DNA of 64,000 bases, taken from NCBI GenBank assembly GCA_002964805.2, contig PUDQ02000010.1, forward strand, positions 3,100,001-3,164,000. Direction: 5' to 3'. Below the pieces are notes generated by a model. The model ran no database searches, was not told where the DNA came from, and saw nothing but the letters and a program-made list of their open reading frames with translations. This document shows, one piece after another, positions 11,693-23,896 of this stretch. A program made the translations under genes and the position numbers. Source of the stretch: Trametes villosa (lineage: Eukaryota > Basidiomycota > Agaricomycetes > Polyporales > Polyporaceae). Position 1 is the stretch's first letter, and every line of letters begins with the position of its first letter.

Positions 11693-12794
11693 CTATGCGC
11701 TGGCACCCTAGAGTATCAACACAATCAGTGGGCATCTCTGAGATGAAGCTGAGGAGACACACGACAGCAGACAAGCCGAAACGCTCTGCGCGTTTCTTCC
11801 GCCGAGCAAGCTCCTCCTCGTCGACAGGATCTGGGGGAGGAGCAGCACGCTTCCGGCCGTTCGTCTTCTCAGTGCTCTTCGGGGCGTCTGCCGCGGGAGC
11901 CTGAATGCCGAAACGTGCGGCACGGGCAGCAAGCTTCTCGGTGTCCTTTGAGGTAGCGGGGCGTGCCATGAGGAGCTGACACGAATTGGTGGATCTGGGG
12001 GCAACGCACCTCTGGTGAAGCCGCCGAGGTAATCTTCGCCGCTTTCCCGTTCGCGGTACCCTTACCGCCCTTCAACGGCGGGGCCTCCTTCAACTTCGGA
12101 GGCTCGACCAGCGGGATACCGAAGCGGGCGGCACGCGCCCTACGCTTCTCTTCCTCGTCGTCCTGCACGGACTTTGTCGTGGCTGCGGTAGTGCTCGAGG
12201 CGGGTGAGGGTGCACGCTCCTCTAACGATTTTGCGGGCTCCTCCGACTGTCCGACGCGTCGTCATGTTGGTGCCGGGGTGAGGGGAGCGTTGTGGCACGT
12301 ACCGGTTTCGGCGCAGCCGATGACGCGGGCTTTGCAGCTGCCGGCTGAGCTACGGAGGCGGGTTTTGACGGCTTCGGAGGTGATGAGGGTGCAGGCGCAC
12401 TACGTGAGGAGTTAGGTCAAGCGTGAGTGGCGGACTGAAGTGAGACATACGCTGCTGCTGGCGGTGGCTGCGGTAGAGCGCGCGTGTTCAACGAGAGTAC
12501 AAAGGCCAAGGTATGCTACGCACTGCTTGTGGCTTCTCCTGCGCCTTCGACGCGGGTTTTGACGCGCCCTGTGCGGGAGCGACGCCGTGTTGCTGGTTGT
12601 ACACGTCAACCGCGGCCGGGGTGGCAAGGATTTTGGCAATGAGGTCGTTCTTGTTGGCCTTGCTGGGGATGGGAACGGTGGCCTTGTTGAGGATGTCCTT
12701 GAGGTCGACGACCTTGAGTGCTTTCCTGCGCGCATATGTGTGAGCGTGCGGGCGTAACTAGCGAGGAGAATAGCGCATACAGCTTGGCCTCCAT
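11693..12794 (-). CDS. THO1: SARNP/Tho1-like mRNP assembly protein with SAP domain
   Basis: Several short exons: 12794-12781, 12725-12524, a 17 nt exon near 12440, then three longer ones. The N-terminus is a SAP domain (ALKVVDLKDILNKATVPIPS ... LIAKIL). After an Ala/Pro-rich linker come three copies of the R-A-x-R-F-G motif (RAARFGI, RAARFGI, RAERFGL) that in SARNP/Tho1 bind the helicase UAP56/Sub2. Expected role: nuclear mRNA packaging and export with TREX. The last exon is tiny; joining SA(V) to GASA-stop ending at 11693 is my best model, but the frame also runs open to 11481, so the 3' end is uncertain. The gene shares a 182 bp promoter region with HAP2. Confidence 0.8.
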
Positions 12795-12976
12795 GGTGTG
12801 TGCGGTGGTGGTGGTGGTGGGTGGAAGGGATGGAGTCCCGAATAGGCAGGGCGGCTGTGGTGTGACCAATCGGGTAAGGGGGCGTCGCCGGGATCTTACT
12901 GGGCGAGGCGTTGTTGCAGCTGGTTGGCTGCCTCCGTCTCCTCCGCTCGGCCAATCACATACTCATTCCAATAATC
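12795..12976. promoter_or_regulatory. Bidirectional promoter region of THO1 and HAP2
   Basis: Only 182 nt separate the two divergent ATGs (12794 and 12977). Two CCAAT-box-like ATTGG/CCAAT elements occur (CCAATCGG near 12867 and CCAATCAC near 12951), which is notable since HAP2 itself is a CCAAT-binding subunit. Confidence 0.55.
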
Positions 12977-14863
12977 ATGGACCCCGTCAATCACCTCTTC
13001 AATTCAAACCCTTATCACGACTATCGTATGTTTTCCGTCCTCCTCAGCGAGCTGCTCATGAAAACATACCGTCGCAGAGAGCAACCCGCTCTACAACATC
13101 TACACCCAGCCGCAACAACACCACCCCCCGCCTCAGCAGCACCCCCAGCATCCTCATCAGCACCCGCACCAGTTCCAGCACCCCCATTCACACCACAATC
13201 CGCACCAACACCCACACCCACACCAGCAACAGCATCAGCAACAGCAGCAACACCACCCCCTCCCGCACACCCACCAGCACCCCCATGCCTCTCGCCATCC
13301 CTCTCCGGGCCCTTCGCCCGCAACAACACCCATCCCGCACTCCCCACATCTCTTCCTGCAGCACCACCTCCCCCAGGAGTCCCAGGTGTCGCCGCCCCAG
13401 CAGCAGCAGTCGCAGTCGCAGCCGCGCGAGCCGGAGCCTCCCGTAGATCAGATCCAGGATGACACTCCGATGGACGAGGAGCCGCTCTACGTTAACGCGA
13501 AGCAGTACTACCGCATCCTAAAGCGGCGAGTCGCTCGGGCCCGCCTCGAGGAGGTGCACCGACTTTCCAAGCAGAGGAAGGTGCGTGCATGATCATCTGC
13601 CTCGCACATATCGGATAGGCCGAAGCGAGGGCTTCCCTGGGTAGCAGACGGGGCGAATCAAGAGACGTCTGGTATCTGAGAATTCTCTCTAGTAGCCGGG
13701 GATCCCTTCACTTCGTCTTTTCTGGGTGGTTCCCCTCGATCCTATGCCCACATGCTCACCCTACTCTGTAGCCGTATCTGCACGAATCCAGGCACAAGCA
13801 CGCCATGCGTCGCCCTCGTGGACCGGGCGGCCGATTCCTCACCGCTGAAGAGATCGCGGCGCAAAAGGCTAATCAGGAGACGGAGACGGGACCTTCGGGT
13901 AGCGCATCCATCGACGGCGAGGGCGAAGACGATCCCGATGCGATGATGGACTCTCCCCGGGATCTGCAAATGCCCGTCGACTCTCCGCAAGACATCGCGA
14001 CGTCGCCGACCCCCCAGCCGCTACCTCAGGCGTCCGATAAGCAGCGGGAGATTCGCCCGCCTGCTGCTGCTCCTGGCCAACCCCTCCTGCAACCTCGCCC
14101 TCAACCTGCCGCGAACCTCCAGCCGCAGCCGCAACCACAACAGCCCATAGTGACGCAGCAGCCCCAGCAGCAGCGGCCCCAGGTCCAGTCTAGACCTCCG
14201 CCTTCGCCCATGCCTCAGCCGCCGCATGCGCCGTCCCCGCAGGTGCCTTCGATCCAGTCGCCGCCCCCTCCGTCGGCGTCGCCATACCTCACCCTCGGGC
14301 ACAGTGCAACTCCTGTCAACCTGATGAACGTCGGCTTCCAGCCATCGATGGCCCCGACGCCTGCGCCGCTCACGCCTGCGATTGCGGACCCGCTAAACCC
14401 GTTCGATCACGTGCAGTCTAGCGATGCGCATACTCGAGCCCAGGCCCCAGGAAGTCACGACGGCGGACGTCACTTTGCTCCTGGCCCTGCTCCCGGAGGA
14501 CACGGGCATGCTCACGCTGGTCAACCGGGGCGTGCCGCCCACGCCCACGCTCACTCCGGGCAACCAGGGCAAGCCGCCCACTCCCATGGGGGACAACATG
14601 GTCAGGTTACACAGCAGCCCCAGCCTCCTCCGCCGTCGATCGCCTTACGCCCCCCATACCACGCCGCCATGCAGATGCACCACGTTCCGCACCCCCACGC
14701 GCACGCGCGCCATCATGCCACTCTCATGAACCGCACGGAACGCCTCTACGGGCAGCCCGCCGAACACACCGTCATGAACATCTCCGCGGAGGGCATCAAG
14801 GGCGACATGCAAAGGCGCGGTAGCGACATGATGCACTTCCCTCCTGCTGCGAACCAAAAGTAG
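12977..14863 (+). CDS. HAP2: NF-YA/HAP2 subunit of the CCAAT-binding complex
   Basis: Three exons: 12977-13025, 13078-13580, 13772-14863. The N-terminal half is very rich in His, Gln and Pro (long HQ/HP runs). The conserved core is complete: subunit-interaction helix EEPLYVNAKQYYRILKRRVARA, linker, and DNA-contact helix RKPYLHESRHKHAMRRPRG followed by GGRFL. The 191 nt intron 13581-13771 falls exactly inside the core (K|PYLHESRH), as expected for a real splice. The C-terminus is a Pro/Gln-rich then His/Ala/Gly-rich activation-like region, ending in a short conserved-looking tail (KGDMQRRGSDMMHFPPA). It binds CCAAT promoters together with HAP3 and HAP5 and controls respiration and metabolism in fungi. 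Confidence 0.93.
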
Positions 14864-15325
14864 GCGTGTGGCATAACTTATGGGTGTGTGTATGCGTTGG
14901 TTTTCCTATTTGTTGTCGCTGTCTTCTCCAAATCCCCTTCCAGTCTCGCAGTCTCGTACGGGTTTCTTTGAGTTATTCCTTTAATCTCGTTATTACCTCT
15001 CGTCCCCAATCCCCACTTCCCAATCCCTTTGCCCCCAATCCCTCTTCCCTTCTCTCAGTCCCCAGTCTCCGTCTGTTGTCCCTTAGATCATTGAGCTTGG
15101 TTAGTTAAGGCTCCGCTGAGCCGTGTATTCTGGTATCCCCGCGTTCGTCATACAGAGGAAAGCACTATATAGAGTTATCACAAGCCCCCCTTCCGTCAAC
15201 CCACTCTCACAGAAACCGCCGTGATTCGTCAACCGAGCTCGGCAGGAATTTGAAGCAGCGAATTATTACGTCTTCTACTCGTTCACGGTATACTGTATGC
15301 GGCGGCCGTACAAGTACATGATTGG
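14864..15325. other. Convergent 3' flanks
   Basis: Between HAP2 and the next minus-strand gene. CT-rich stretches (about 14930-15080) suggest 3' UTR; nothing else seen. Confidence 0.5.
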
Positions 15326-16384
15326 TCAAAGCATCTCGATGTCCATTGGCTCATCTGCGGGCTCGAAGCCCCCCGCGGCTCCTGCTATTGGTGAGAACTC
15401 TATCTGGTCGTCGTCCACCGGCATCTCCGTGTCCTCCGCGATTGGCTCGTCCTCCTTGAATACCTCCTCTATCCTCGGCGAGTTCTCTTCGGTGCCTTGC
15501 GAGTCCGCGTCCTCCGGTGAAGGCGCGCGAAGCGGTAGCGGGCGGTAGAGCACGAGCGCGTTGCTGGGATTCGCGTCCGGGGCGAGCGCGCCGAGCGCGG
15601 ACGGCTTCGGTAGCCGGTCGAGCAGCGCAGACGATATGGTGAAGTTCGCCGCGTCCGTATCCGCGGCGCCGCCCTCGCCGTCTTCCGCGTCGGAGTCTTC
15701 GAGGTCGGTGATCACGATGCCTGCAGCGCGAGACGGCCCATCGTCAACTACGGTCGGACGGGGTCCCGCCGCGTGCCGGAAGAGTGGCCGGCGCGTCGAC
15801 TCGCGCGCGGGCGAAGGGGGAGGGGAAGAGGACGTACGGTCTTTCTCGATCTCGTACCACGACGGCACCTTCATCGACACGTCCTGCACGTCCAGGCCCG
15901 CCTGCGCGCCCGCGGCGCCGCTCGCCTCGGGGGACGTCGGCTCCTCGACAGACCCGGGCAACACGACCGACGCCGGGACCGCGGTGGTCGCGGTCACCTG
16001 CGGGCCGTCCGCCCAGAGCGGCGAGGCGGCTGACTGTGCCGACGTCGTCGGCGTGATAGGGAGGAGGATGGTGGGCGCGCCCGCGCTAAGGTGTGGTGGT
16101 TGTGGCGGAAAGTGGCCGGGGGCGAAGACGTGCGCTGGGGACGGGGGTATGGGCCGGCCATCGAGGGTCAGCTGCGATAGACCACTTTCGAGAACGTCGC
16201 ACCTGCGCCGTTTGGGGCTCGGGGCGGGCGAGAGGGAGCGGCGCGGGTCGTAGGCCGCGCCGCGAGTGGGGGTGTGCAGCGCGTCCTCTTCGTCGCTGCT
16301 GAGGTCTTTGCGTTTGTGGGAGGGCATTTTGAACCAGGGGTGAAGCGTGTAGGGGTTTGCCCAGGCAGATGCTGCAGAGGTCAT
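15326..16384 (-). CDS. Acidic Ser/Pro-rich protein, hypothetical
   Basis: One open exon of about 350 codons with low-complexity composition. In-frame ATGs occur at 16426, 16384 and 16327; the last starts MPSHKRKDLSSDEED, which looks like a natural N-terminus, and 16384 is chosen so as not to lose the aromatic stretch before it. It contains a nuclear-localisation-like PKRRR, a short ordered motif PSWYEIEKDR, a PLFRHAAGPRPTVVDDG segment and an acidic C-terminus ending EPMDIEML. Probably a nuclear regulator by composition only; I do not recognise the family. The opposite strand also has a long open frame, which is an artefact of the codon bias. Confidence 0.6.
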   Translation of the reverse strand: MTSAASAWANPYTLHPWFKMPSHKRKDLSSDEEDALHTPTRGAAYDPRRSLSPAPSPKRRRCDVLESGLSQLTLDGRPIPPSPAHVFAPGHFPPQPPHLSAGAPTILLPITPTTSAQSAASPLWADGPQVTATTAVPASVVLPGSVEEPTSPEASGAAGAQAGLDVQDVSMKVPSWYEIEKDRTSSSPPPSPARESTRRPLFRHAAGPRPTVVDDGPSRAAGIVITDLEDSDAEDGEGGAADTDAANFTISSALLDRLPKPSALGALAPDANPSNALVLYRPLPLRAPSPEDADSQGTEENSPRIEEVFKEDEPIAEDTEMPVDDDQIEFSPIAGAAGGFEPADEPMDIEML

Positions 16385-16714
16385 TATACGCGCGTGGTGT
16401 GGTAGACGTTGGGGTAGATGTAGCAAGGAGGGAGAAGAGCCTCAAATATCGCGCTGGTCTCGGTGACGGTCGAGAAAGCGCTCAAACCCTCCGAGAATGT
16501 TCTAGCGTCTCTGTGCCATTTACGGATCGCGGGAGCAACTTGCCGTCTTCGAACAGACTCCATTTCTTTGGCATAGCAGACAGATGTTACAGGCGAAAGC
16601 AGGGACAGCATATCATGTGGGTCGTTGGTAGTATTGCATGGAGATACATCACATAGTGGACATGATACCGCCGCCGATGAAAAAATGCGAGTAGTAAAGG
16701 AACCCAAAAAGCGT

Positions 16715-17345
16715 CTAGCCGCGCTTCTTGGACACACCGACGGTCTTGCCCCGACGACCTATACGGGGTGAGAATGTGTACCCCACAGACAAGGATTAGG
16801 GACATACCAGTCGTCTTGGTGTGCTGACCACGGACACGGAGGCCCCAGAAGTGACGAAGACCGCGGTGAGCACGGATCTTCTTCAGACGCTCGAGATCGT
16901 CACGGAGCTTCGAGTCGACACCGTTGGACAGGATCTGCGAGGTCTTGCCGTCGACGATGTCCCGCTGCCTGTTCAGGAACCACACGGGGATCTTGAACTG
17001 GGTGGGGTTTTGGATGATGGTAACGAGACGCTCGAGCTCATCCGAGTTCAGCTCGCCGGCGCTGCAGTCCCCCCTCCGTAAGCAACGAGCCATGGGCAAG
17101 CAGGCGCAGGACATACCGCTTGTTGAGGTCGACATCGGCCTTTTTGCAAACGAGGTTGGCGTAGCGACGACCGACACCCTTGATCTCAGTCAAAGCGTAC
17201 ATGATCTTGCGCTTGCCATCAACGTTGGTGTTGAGGAGACGCAAAATGTGCTAAGGTCCCATATGAGCTGCCTAGCCATACGACTCCCCTAAACGCTTGA
17301 ACGCACCTGGAATTGCTGGTGGGCTTCGGGCACGACGAGAGACAT
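16715..17345 (-). CDS. RPS18: 40S ribosomal protein S18 (uS13)
   Basis: Four exons: 17345-17307, 17250-17117, 17061-16808, 16758-16715, 471 nt or 156 residues, the usual length. Start [13 protein letters not shown], then [53 protein letters not shown] and the end [14 protein letters not shown] are diagnostic. It sits in the head of the 40S subunit and contacts the P-site region. Splice phases rebuild all conserved residues, so the model is secure. A further upstream 5'-UTR intron is possible (GT-rich site near 17530) but not needed. Confidence 0.96.
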
Positions 17346-20300
17346 GATGGGCGACGGCGGGATGACCTGGGTGGACAGAAGCAAGGGTCAGTCAAAACTG
17401 CACTTACAGAGCTTCATCTGGAGTCGCTCGATCCCATCCAGCCTCATAATCCGCCTCTCTCCCGCCAACATCCATCCAACGCATTCTCCATGGGCCGTCC
17501 AGGGCTCTCGCAGCGATTCCAGCAGCATAAGGGTACTCACCGGTTGTCTTGAGGGCCTGTGTTGCGTGCGGGCGGTAGCGAGAGGTCGATACACACACCT
17601 GTGCTGAGCTCCGGCAGACGCCGGGCGCCTTGCCTAATCCGGACCACCTCTCCTCGTCCTCGGGCGCTTCTCACTTGGACCCAGACAACCATGTTCCCCT
17701 TAGGCATGCCTGTCCTCCACAAATACCGCCTATATGCGTCAGTCTTCTCCTGGACGAGCAAACAAACGTCTACTCCATAGTGTCGGCCGCATACACTGTC
17801 AATGGGCAAATGATCTCGCCACAAGCGCGTTTGCTAAGGCTCAGCTCTTTTGATATGTCACCGGCATGGCCTCTTCTGCGAACCACGCATTCTCCGCGAC
17901 TCCCGTTCTCACCAAACACACGCCGTGGGTATGGTCGGATGAGGCCGAACTGTCTAGTCTGTGAATCCTCCCCTGCGCAGTTTACTGATTCGCGGTCAGT
18001 TCGCTCGTCGGTGTTGTTGCACGAATTCATGGCGTCTCCGGAGCGCGATACATCGACACGGTAGCAGCTAACTCATTTAGAGCAGTTCGTTGGCATAGAC
18101 CGCAAAATACACCGCTGATGTTCCTGAGGGTATGCAAGGCCACACCTCAGCTTACTTATGGGCGCAGAGGCTGAACTCCCTCGCATACAACGCGTCATTC
18201 ATAGTAGAAGCTCATCTGAATCATGCGCCGGAGGCTTCAGCCCGAGCATGTCCGACACTACCTGACGAATATCCAACTGTAGTACTAGTGCTCTCCGACG
18301 CTACATTCACCGTAAGTCACCCATTCCACTCGAGTCTGATGGCTCACTCATGCATTCGCACTTAGCGGGTTAGAAATTCATGACGGGCGTGTACGCACTC
18401 TACCGGAGCCCCACCATGCGTGGGGTGGCTTGCAGGTGAAAAGCTACCGCAGAATGGCGCGACGTTCTGTGCCCGGTGACAAACATGCCGACTAAATATA
18501 CGCTGGTCTCAACGACGGACGCCCTAGAACTGCCGACATGGACGTACTTGCTGGCTGGGGAAATAATATGGACAAGATCCTCTTTCCATGAAGGCTAGCA
18601 TCATGAGTATCCGGCTTGATTATGCGGCTAACTTGTTCATTGCAGAACACGGGATCCTGGGCGTCGCCTGGTTTGACCGTATCGGAGAGACTTATGGTAG
18701 TCTACCTTGACGTCGTCGAGAAAACCCCGAATCTAGGCTGATAGCGCGCGAACACTCACGCCAGTGTGCTCCTGTTCAGTTGGCGTGTCGGGTCAAGCTG
18801 CGCCGTGGTACCGTCTTAGGGTGTGATATGGGGACGTCCGGGAGTGGAACCCCGGTGGGGCGCTTCACTTGGCTGTCCGCTGCATTCTCATCGTTGCTGT
18901 CTGTACACCAGGTGCCGGTCCCTTTCGCCTGATTGCGGGCTTCAACGAGGTCAGCCTCCTTCCCATAGCTGTATATTGCCACGACTGAGACGCTGAGATC
19001 GATGCAGACTTACGTGGGGCAAGATCTTCCCTGGACATTGCCACCGGCGGTGAGCTGGCCGCCGCGGAGTATCAGTCAGAGGTATTCGTCAAACGTTTGC
19101 GCGACGATCGTGTCAGTCCCTCATCCCGCGTTCCCAGCAGACAGCTTCGGCAAGGATATCTAGTGGGGGAACCACCAAACGCCCAACCCAGGCCATCTGT
19201 TTCTGCCGTCATCGACACACGCGCAACGCATCGGCCCTCCCCCGACCAATCATGGAAGACGACACGCGGACCTATTACTCGCGTTTCCAAGAAGAGGTAC
19301 GTCGCTTCGGAGCCGACACAGGACCCGGCTGTCCGAGCTCGCGCGGGAGCGCAGAAGCTACGCCGCCATGTTGCTATGTTCGCATATGCTCTTAACCTCG
19401 AAGATGATCGTAACGGGAGAGCTGCACCACACCGCAGCTCTGCCCAGCGACATCCTGCTTCCCGGTTCCTTGTACGTCATAACTTCCCGCGCGCACAGTG
19501 ATTCTCTCTCTCGAGGCGGGATACTGTTCCCGATAACCCTTGCGGCAAGCTCATGCAAGCACTGGGTGCGTGCGTATACTTTGCGATAAGCAACGAAAGC
19601 TGCTCAGGTCGCGAAAAAAGCCCTTTCCCGAAAGGTCTGTTGGGTTCACCTCATGCCTATTGTCGCGTTGACGCTCGCGTAGATCCAGTGCGAGAAGTTG
19701 AACATCGAGAAGCGCAAAAGAAAAGCGCGCGGAGGCACATGGCCGATGCGCCCGAGCTGATGCTGTGAATCCACTCCCACTCAGGTCGCTTCCGCCTTCC
19801 TGTCAAGCTCAATTTGCCCCCAATTGGGATCGTACATGAATGACGGCCTGCGGCACGGCCGCTCCCGCCAAGCTCCCAAGCCCCGACATGAGGAAGGTTG
19901 AGCAGGCGCACGACGGGGTTCGGACCGTTGAAGCGGGTGGAGGCAGTCAAGGAACGTTAAGGCTGAAGTTGCCTCGAGCAGATCGGCGCGGTAATCTGGT
20001 TCAACCGCGCCCGAGGAAGGTCGATGGGACTTGGTGGGCGCCGCTATCAGACTCCTCTCTAGAAGACCGGACCTTCCACGAATAGCTAAGCCGCGGACCT
20101 GACCACCGAGCTCTCTGCAGATTCCCAGCTCTAATAAGTACTAGCCTCGATGCTCCAGCCGTTCTTGCCCTGACTGCATGCGCAAGGTGTCGCCGTTATT
20201 ACCGTCATCATCGCGGAGGTGCGAGACTCGTGCTAACTCGTACTATTTGAGCTGAGTAACTCAGGCAACAGCGCACACGCATGCATGCCACAGGAAGCCC

Positions 20301-21056
20301 TCGCAAACCGTGCAGACACCGATCTTACCAGGATCTCGGGTGAGATACATGCATCATCCTGCATCATCGCGATGCGTCGGTGAGTGCCACATTTGTTTAG
20401 CACCGGACCCGAGGGCCAGGGCCGAGCGTGCGGGGACCCTGGGGTATCGGCAGAGCTGATCAGAGCAACGACGTGCAGCGTGGATGCTTGGCTGTCAAGG
20501 ACTCGGATTCAGGTTGAAGGCGCCCCTCAACAGCTCCGAAGATGCAATAGCAAGCGGTCGCTCAGCCCCCTGCGTTGGGCACACGAGGAGCTGTTCGTGT
20601 TGACCCGCAACCAAAGCTCGCATACGCGCCGCCTGCGGGTGTAACGACGCAGACACGCGTGCGGACATCGCGGGCCCGACAGGCACGGAGGGAGCGCGCG
20701 CCGGGAGCCAACGCGGGGGCGCACGGCAACAGGCGCCCGGGTACGGGTCGGGTACGCGGCGCATCAACGGTTCACCCCAGAAGGCAGTTTGCGAATCGCA
20801 GCTGCGCGACGCCGCAACCCAAGATCACGGTTTTAGCACCGTGTTTCGTCAAACGGCGTCGCGGCCGTCAGGCGCCACACATCGATACAATACTCAGCAT
20901 GTCCCCTCCCGCCCGATCTCTTACTCCCCTCGGGCCCTCGCGCGTCCCCCGTCTCCTGACGTCGCCCTCCGACCCCTCTCCTATCCTCCTTGCGAGGCCG
21001 TTCCTCACTCAACTTACGCCCGGGTCGCTCGTGTGCCTGACGCCGCTACTTTGTAA
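17346..21056. other. Intergenic, 3.7 kb with no supported gene
   Basis: No frame here carries a recognisable domain. A short stretch at about 19250-19500 reads as two plausible peptide pieces in different frames without a usable intron, so it may be a decayed gene. The region from about 20850 to 21056 is C-rich and probably the 5' UTR of the G-alpha gene. Confidence 0.4.
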
Positions 21057-23059
21057 ATGTCCCATTCCTGGCCACCCCCACCGCCGAAGGACGAACCAGA
21101 GGCCGAGAGAGCCGCCCGGATAGCCGCGGAAAAGGAGGCGAAGAGGATCAGGTACGTCCCTGCCGCCCGGCTTTCATGTTTGTATGCCATGCCCACGCGA
21201 CCCTGGCAGCGATGAAATCGACCGCGCCCTCGAGCAGGAGAGGCAGGAGCTGCGGAAACACCGGCCGCAGACCAGGATTCTCTTGCTAGGTATGTTGACC
21301 TTATCTCTCACCGTGCGTAGTGCTGGGATCTAATTAGCGGTCACCATGTTAGGGCAAGCCGAGTCTGGCAAGTCGACAATGATCAAGAACTTCCAGCTCT
21401 ACTTCTGCCCCTCTTCCTTCCAGGCTGAGGTCGAGGCGTGGCGCGCAGTCATCCATCTTAATCTCGCTCGCTTCGTCAACTATCTCCTCTACGTACTCTC
21501 CAACACAAACTCCGGGCCGAGCCGCGACTTCCGCATGTTCCAAATGCGCCTCTCCCCGCTGAAGCAGGTCGAACTCATCCTAACGCGCTGCCTCTCCGCG
21601 GAGAGCGCGCCGATCGGGACCCCGACGGACGACCGCCCGCTGGTGCGTCACGAGACCGCGGCGGAGGTCTCCGTACGCGGCGGGACCAGCTGGAAGTCAT
21701 TCATGCGCCGGCGGCGCGGTTCGCAGTCGAAGGTCGCGGTGAACCCTGCAGAGATCGAGGATGCGCGCCGAATACTGGACGCATGCAAGGAGGACATCGT
21801 CGCGCTATGGAAGAGCCCCGCTATCCGCGCCCTAGGGCACGAGGGCGTGGACCTCCACCATCACGCGCGGTAGTATGTATCTTTCTCGGGCCTGCCCCTG
21901 GAATGTATGCTGAGATGCCTCTGACAGTTTCGTTGAACACGGCGCCCGTGTGGCGGATATGAAGTATGTTCCGACGACAGGTCAGTCCGCCCCCGCCACG
22001 GCCCTGTGGCGCCCCTCACACGGTTCTAGATGACATACTGCGCGCACGGGTGCGCACGGTGGGCGTCGAGGAGTACCGCATGACGATGGAGACTGGTATG
22101 CCACTCCCTGTCTCCTGCGTTGCCTTCGTCTCATCTGAAACACATACCTCGACCCGCTAGCGGCGGAGAAAGGCGCGGAGTGGGTCTTCTACGACGTTGG
22201 GGGCCAGCGGAGTCAGCGGGGTGAGTGCGCTCGCGCTGTTGTGTTGCGCCCGGCTGACCGCAGAGATTAGCTTCGTGGGCGTCGTACTTCGAGGACGGTG
22301 AGTCGTGTTTCAGCTCGGGCGTTGTTGTACGGGAGGCTGACTGCGCGCAGTGAACGCCATGATCTTCCTCTGCCCCATGAGCGCGTTCAACCAGCGACTT
22401 TCTGAGGATAGGGAGGTCAACCGACTGGTATGCACCATTCTAGCTTTCGTGTAATGTTGCGCAAATACTGATAGTGCACGTACGCAGTACGACTCAATGG
22501 AACTTTGGGAGACCGTCTGCCGGAGCAAGCTGCTCAGCAAAGCCACGTTCATTCTCCTACTCAACAAGGCAGATCTGCTGCGTGCCAAGCTCAAAGCGGG
22601 TAAGGGCGCTGCCTTCAGACTGTTTGCGGCTGGGCTTAACTCAGTTGCGTTCAGGCGTCAAATTCAGCAGCTACGTGAAGAACTACGACGTCGACCAGCC
22701 GAACACAGTCGAAGTGGTCTCAAATTGTAAGCCCCGGCCTCGCAGATTCCTGTATCCGGCAGAACTGACGCATAAACATAGGGATACGGAGAGAGATGAT
22801 GGAGATCCACCGTGTATATTCGTCACGCAAGCGGCAGCTACATGTACACATTACCTGTGCCATTGTGAGTATTCGGTTGCAAGCTTTAGCACTCCAAGAG
22901 ACTGACGACTACGACCCAGGACCCGAATCTGATGTCCGCCGTGTTGAACAGCAGTAAGTCCCTGTGTGGCATGGTGTCGTTGACCGGCTCTAACGTCGGG
23001 TTGTTCCAGTTCGCGACGTCATCCTCGTCGACATCCTCCACCAAACCACGCTCCTGTAA
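21057..23059 (+). CDS. Divergent heterotrimeric G-protein alpha subunit
   Basis: Ten or more short exons. The G1 loop reads LGQAESGKST (family GAGESGKS), the helical domain follows, then switch I DDILRARVRTVGV with the Arg and the Mg-binding Thr, switch II YDVGGQRSQR with the catalytic Gln, G4 LLLNKADL and G5 ITCAI. The protein ends RDVILVDILHQTTLL. The N-terminus MSHSWPPPPPKDEPEAERAA lacks the MGxxxS myristoylation motif and has no early Cys, so membrane attachment is not evident. It has a roughly 60-residue basic insertion (RRRRGSQSK) before the helical-domain end. Agaricomycetes carry many such lineage-specific G-alpha copies. Odd points: Ala replaces the second Gly of the P-loop, and a Lys to Ala change in NKxD. 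Confidence 0.85.
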
Positions 23060-23896
23060 CACAGACCCCCATCGTCCGCACCCAGCACGAACCTGCAACC
23101 ACCATGATCCCCTCTCTGCCTAATCATTTTGCTTTATTGCTCTACTTATCACCCCTGTTGTCGCGCTGCTTCATCCCTATTTGCTGCCGCCGTACCCCCC
23201 TACTTTCCTACTGTACCCATATAGTCCATTCCGGTTCAGGCTGAAGTAGAGTAGAGAGTTTGGAGTGTATTCGCGGGGCCCGCGCCCGCGCTCATGTTCG
23301 CCTCAGTAGTACTACTGCTGTACACTATTACTTTGGGCCTGGGCAACCCTGCTATCAAATGCCATGGAATCGCGTCTGTACCGGAGATCGTCCACAGAGC
23401 ATGGCGCGCCGAAGGCGACTCGGAGTCGCAACGCTCTGTAGCCTCGTGCCGCTGCGAGATCAGCAGAGCGTCTACCGTCGGTTGCGCGTCAAGATCACGA
23501 ACATGAAAGCACACCAAGGTTCACGCAGGAGATGTGCACGAGAGAATATACGGGGCGAGGTGGTTATTGAAAGGTGCTGCAGGCCGCGCTGAACTTGCTG
23601 ATGTGTCCGCTTGAAGTCGGGGACGATGTCGAACACGAGACTCCGCGGAATGCGGTCCATTCATCCTGCGCACCTTTTCGTGATCGGTAAACCTCCAGCT
23701 GAAATGGAAGAACCATGTCAAGCGCCTTTGGCGCAGACCGCTCGTGGCTGCTGCCCTAGATGCTCCAGAGCTTGTGGGTTTGCTCGTTGTGTCGTCGCAA
23801 TGCTTCTTCGACAGTCAAGTATAGCCACGCAAGGTGTGAAACCCCGCGTTGAATCAAAGGAACCGGGATATAATGAGAATCTATGTCATTGCGGTG
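23060..23896. other. Convergent intergenic region
   Basis: 3' flanks of the G-alpha and NDUFB2 genes. Some minus-strand frames (about 23472-23720) look peptide-like but have no start, domain or splice support. Confidence 0.4.

Noticed and set aside
13078..13460. His/Gln repeat as a microsatellite-only region
   Set aside because: It is part of the HAP2 reading frame that leads directly to the conserved core.
15561..16253. 230-codon plus-strand frame
   Set aside because: Antisense to the acidic hypothetical gene, whose composition and start look natural.
18820..18860. tRNA T-arm-like GGGGTTCCACTCCC on the minus strand
   Set aside because: No acceptor stem, D-arm or anticodon arm can be paired around it; no tRNA or rRNA gene was found in the window.
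19250..19560. Possible gene with MEDDTRTYYSRFQEE start
   Set aside because: The two plausible peptide stretches are in different frames and the only candidate intron would be about 25 nt, too short.
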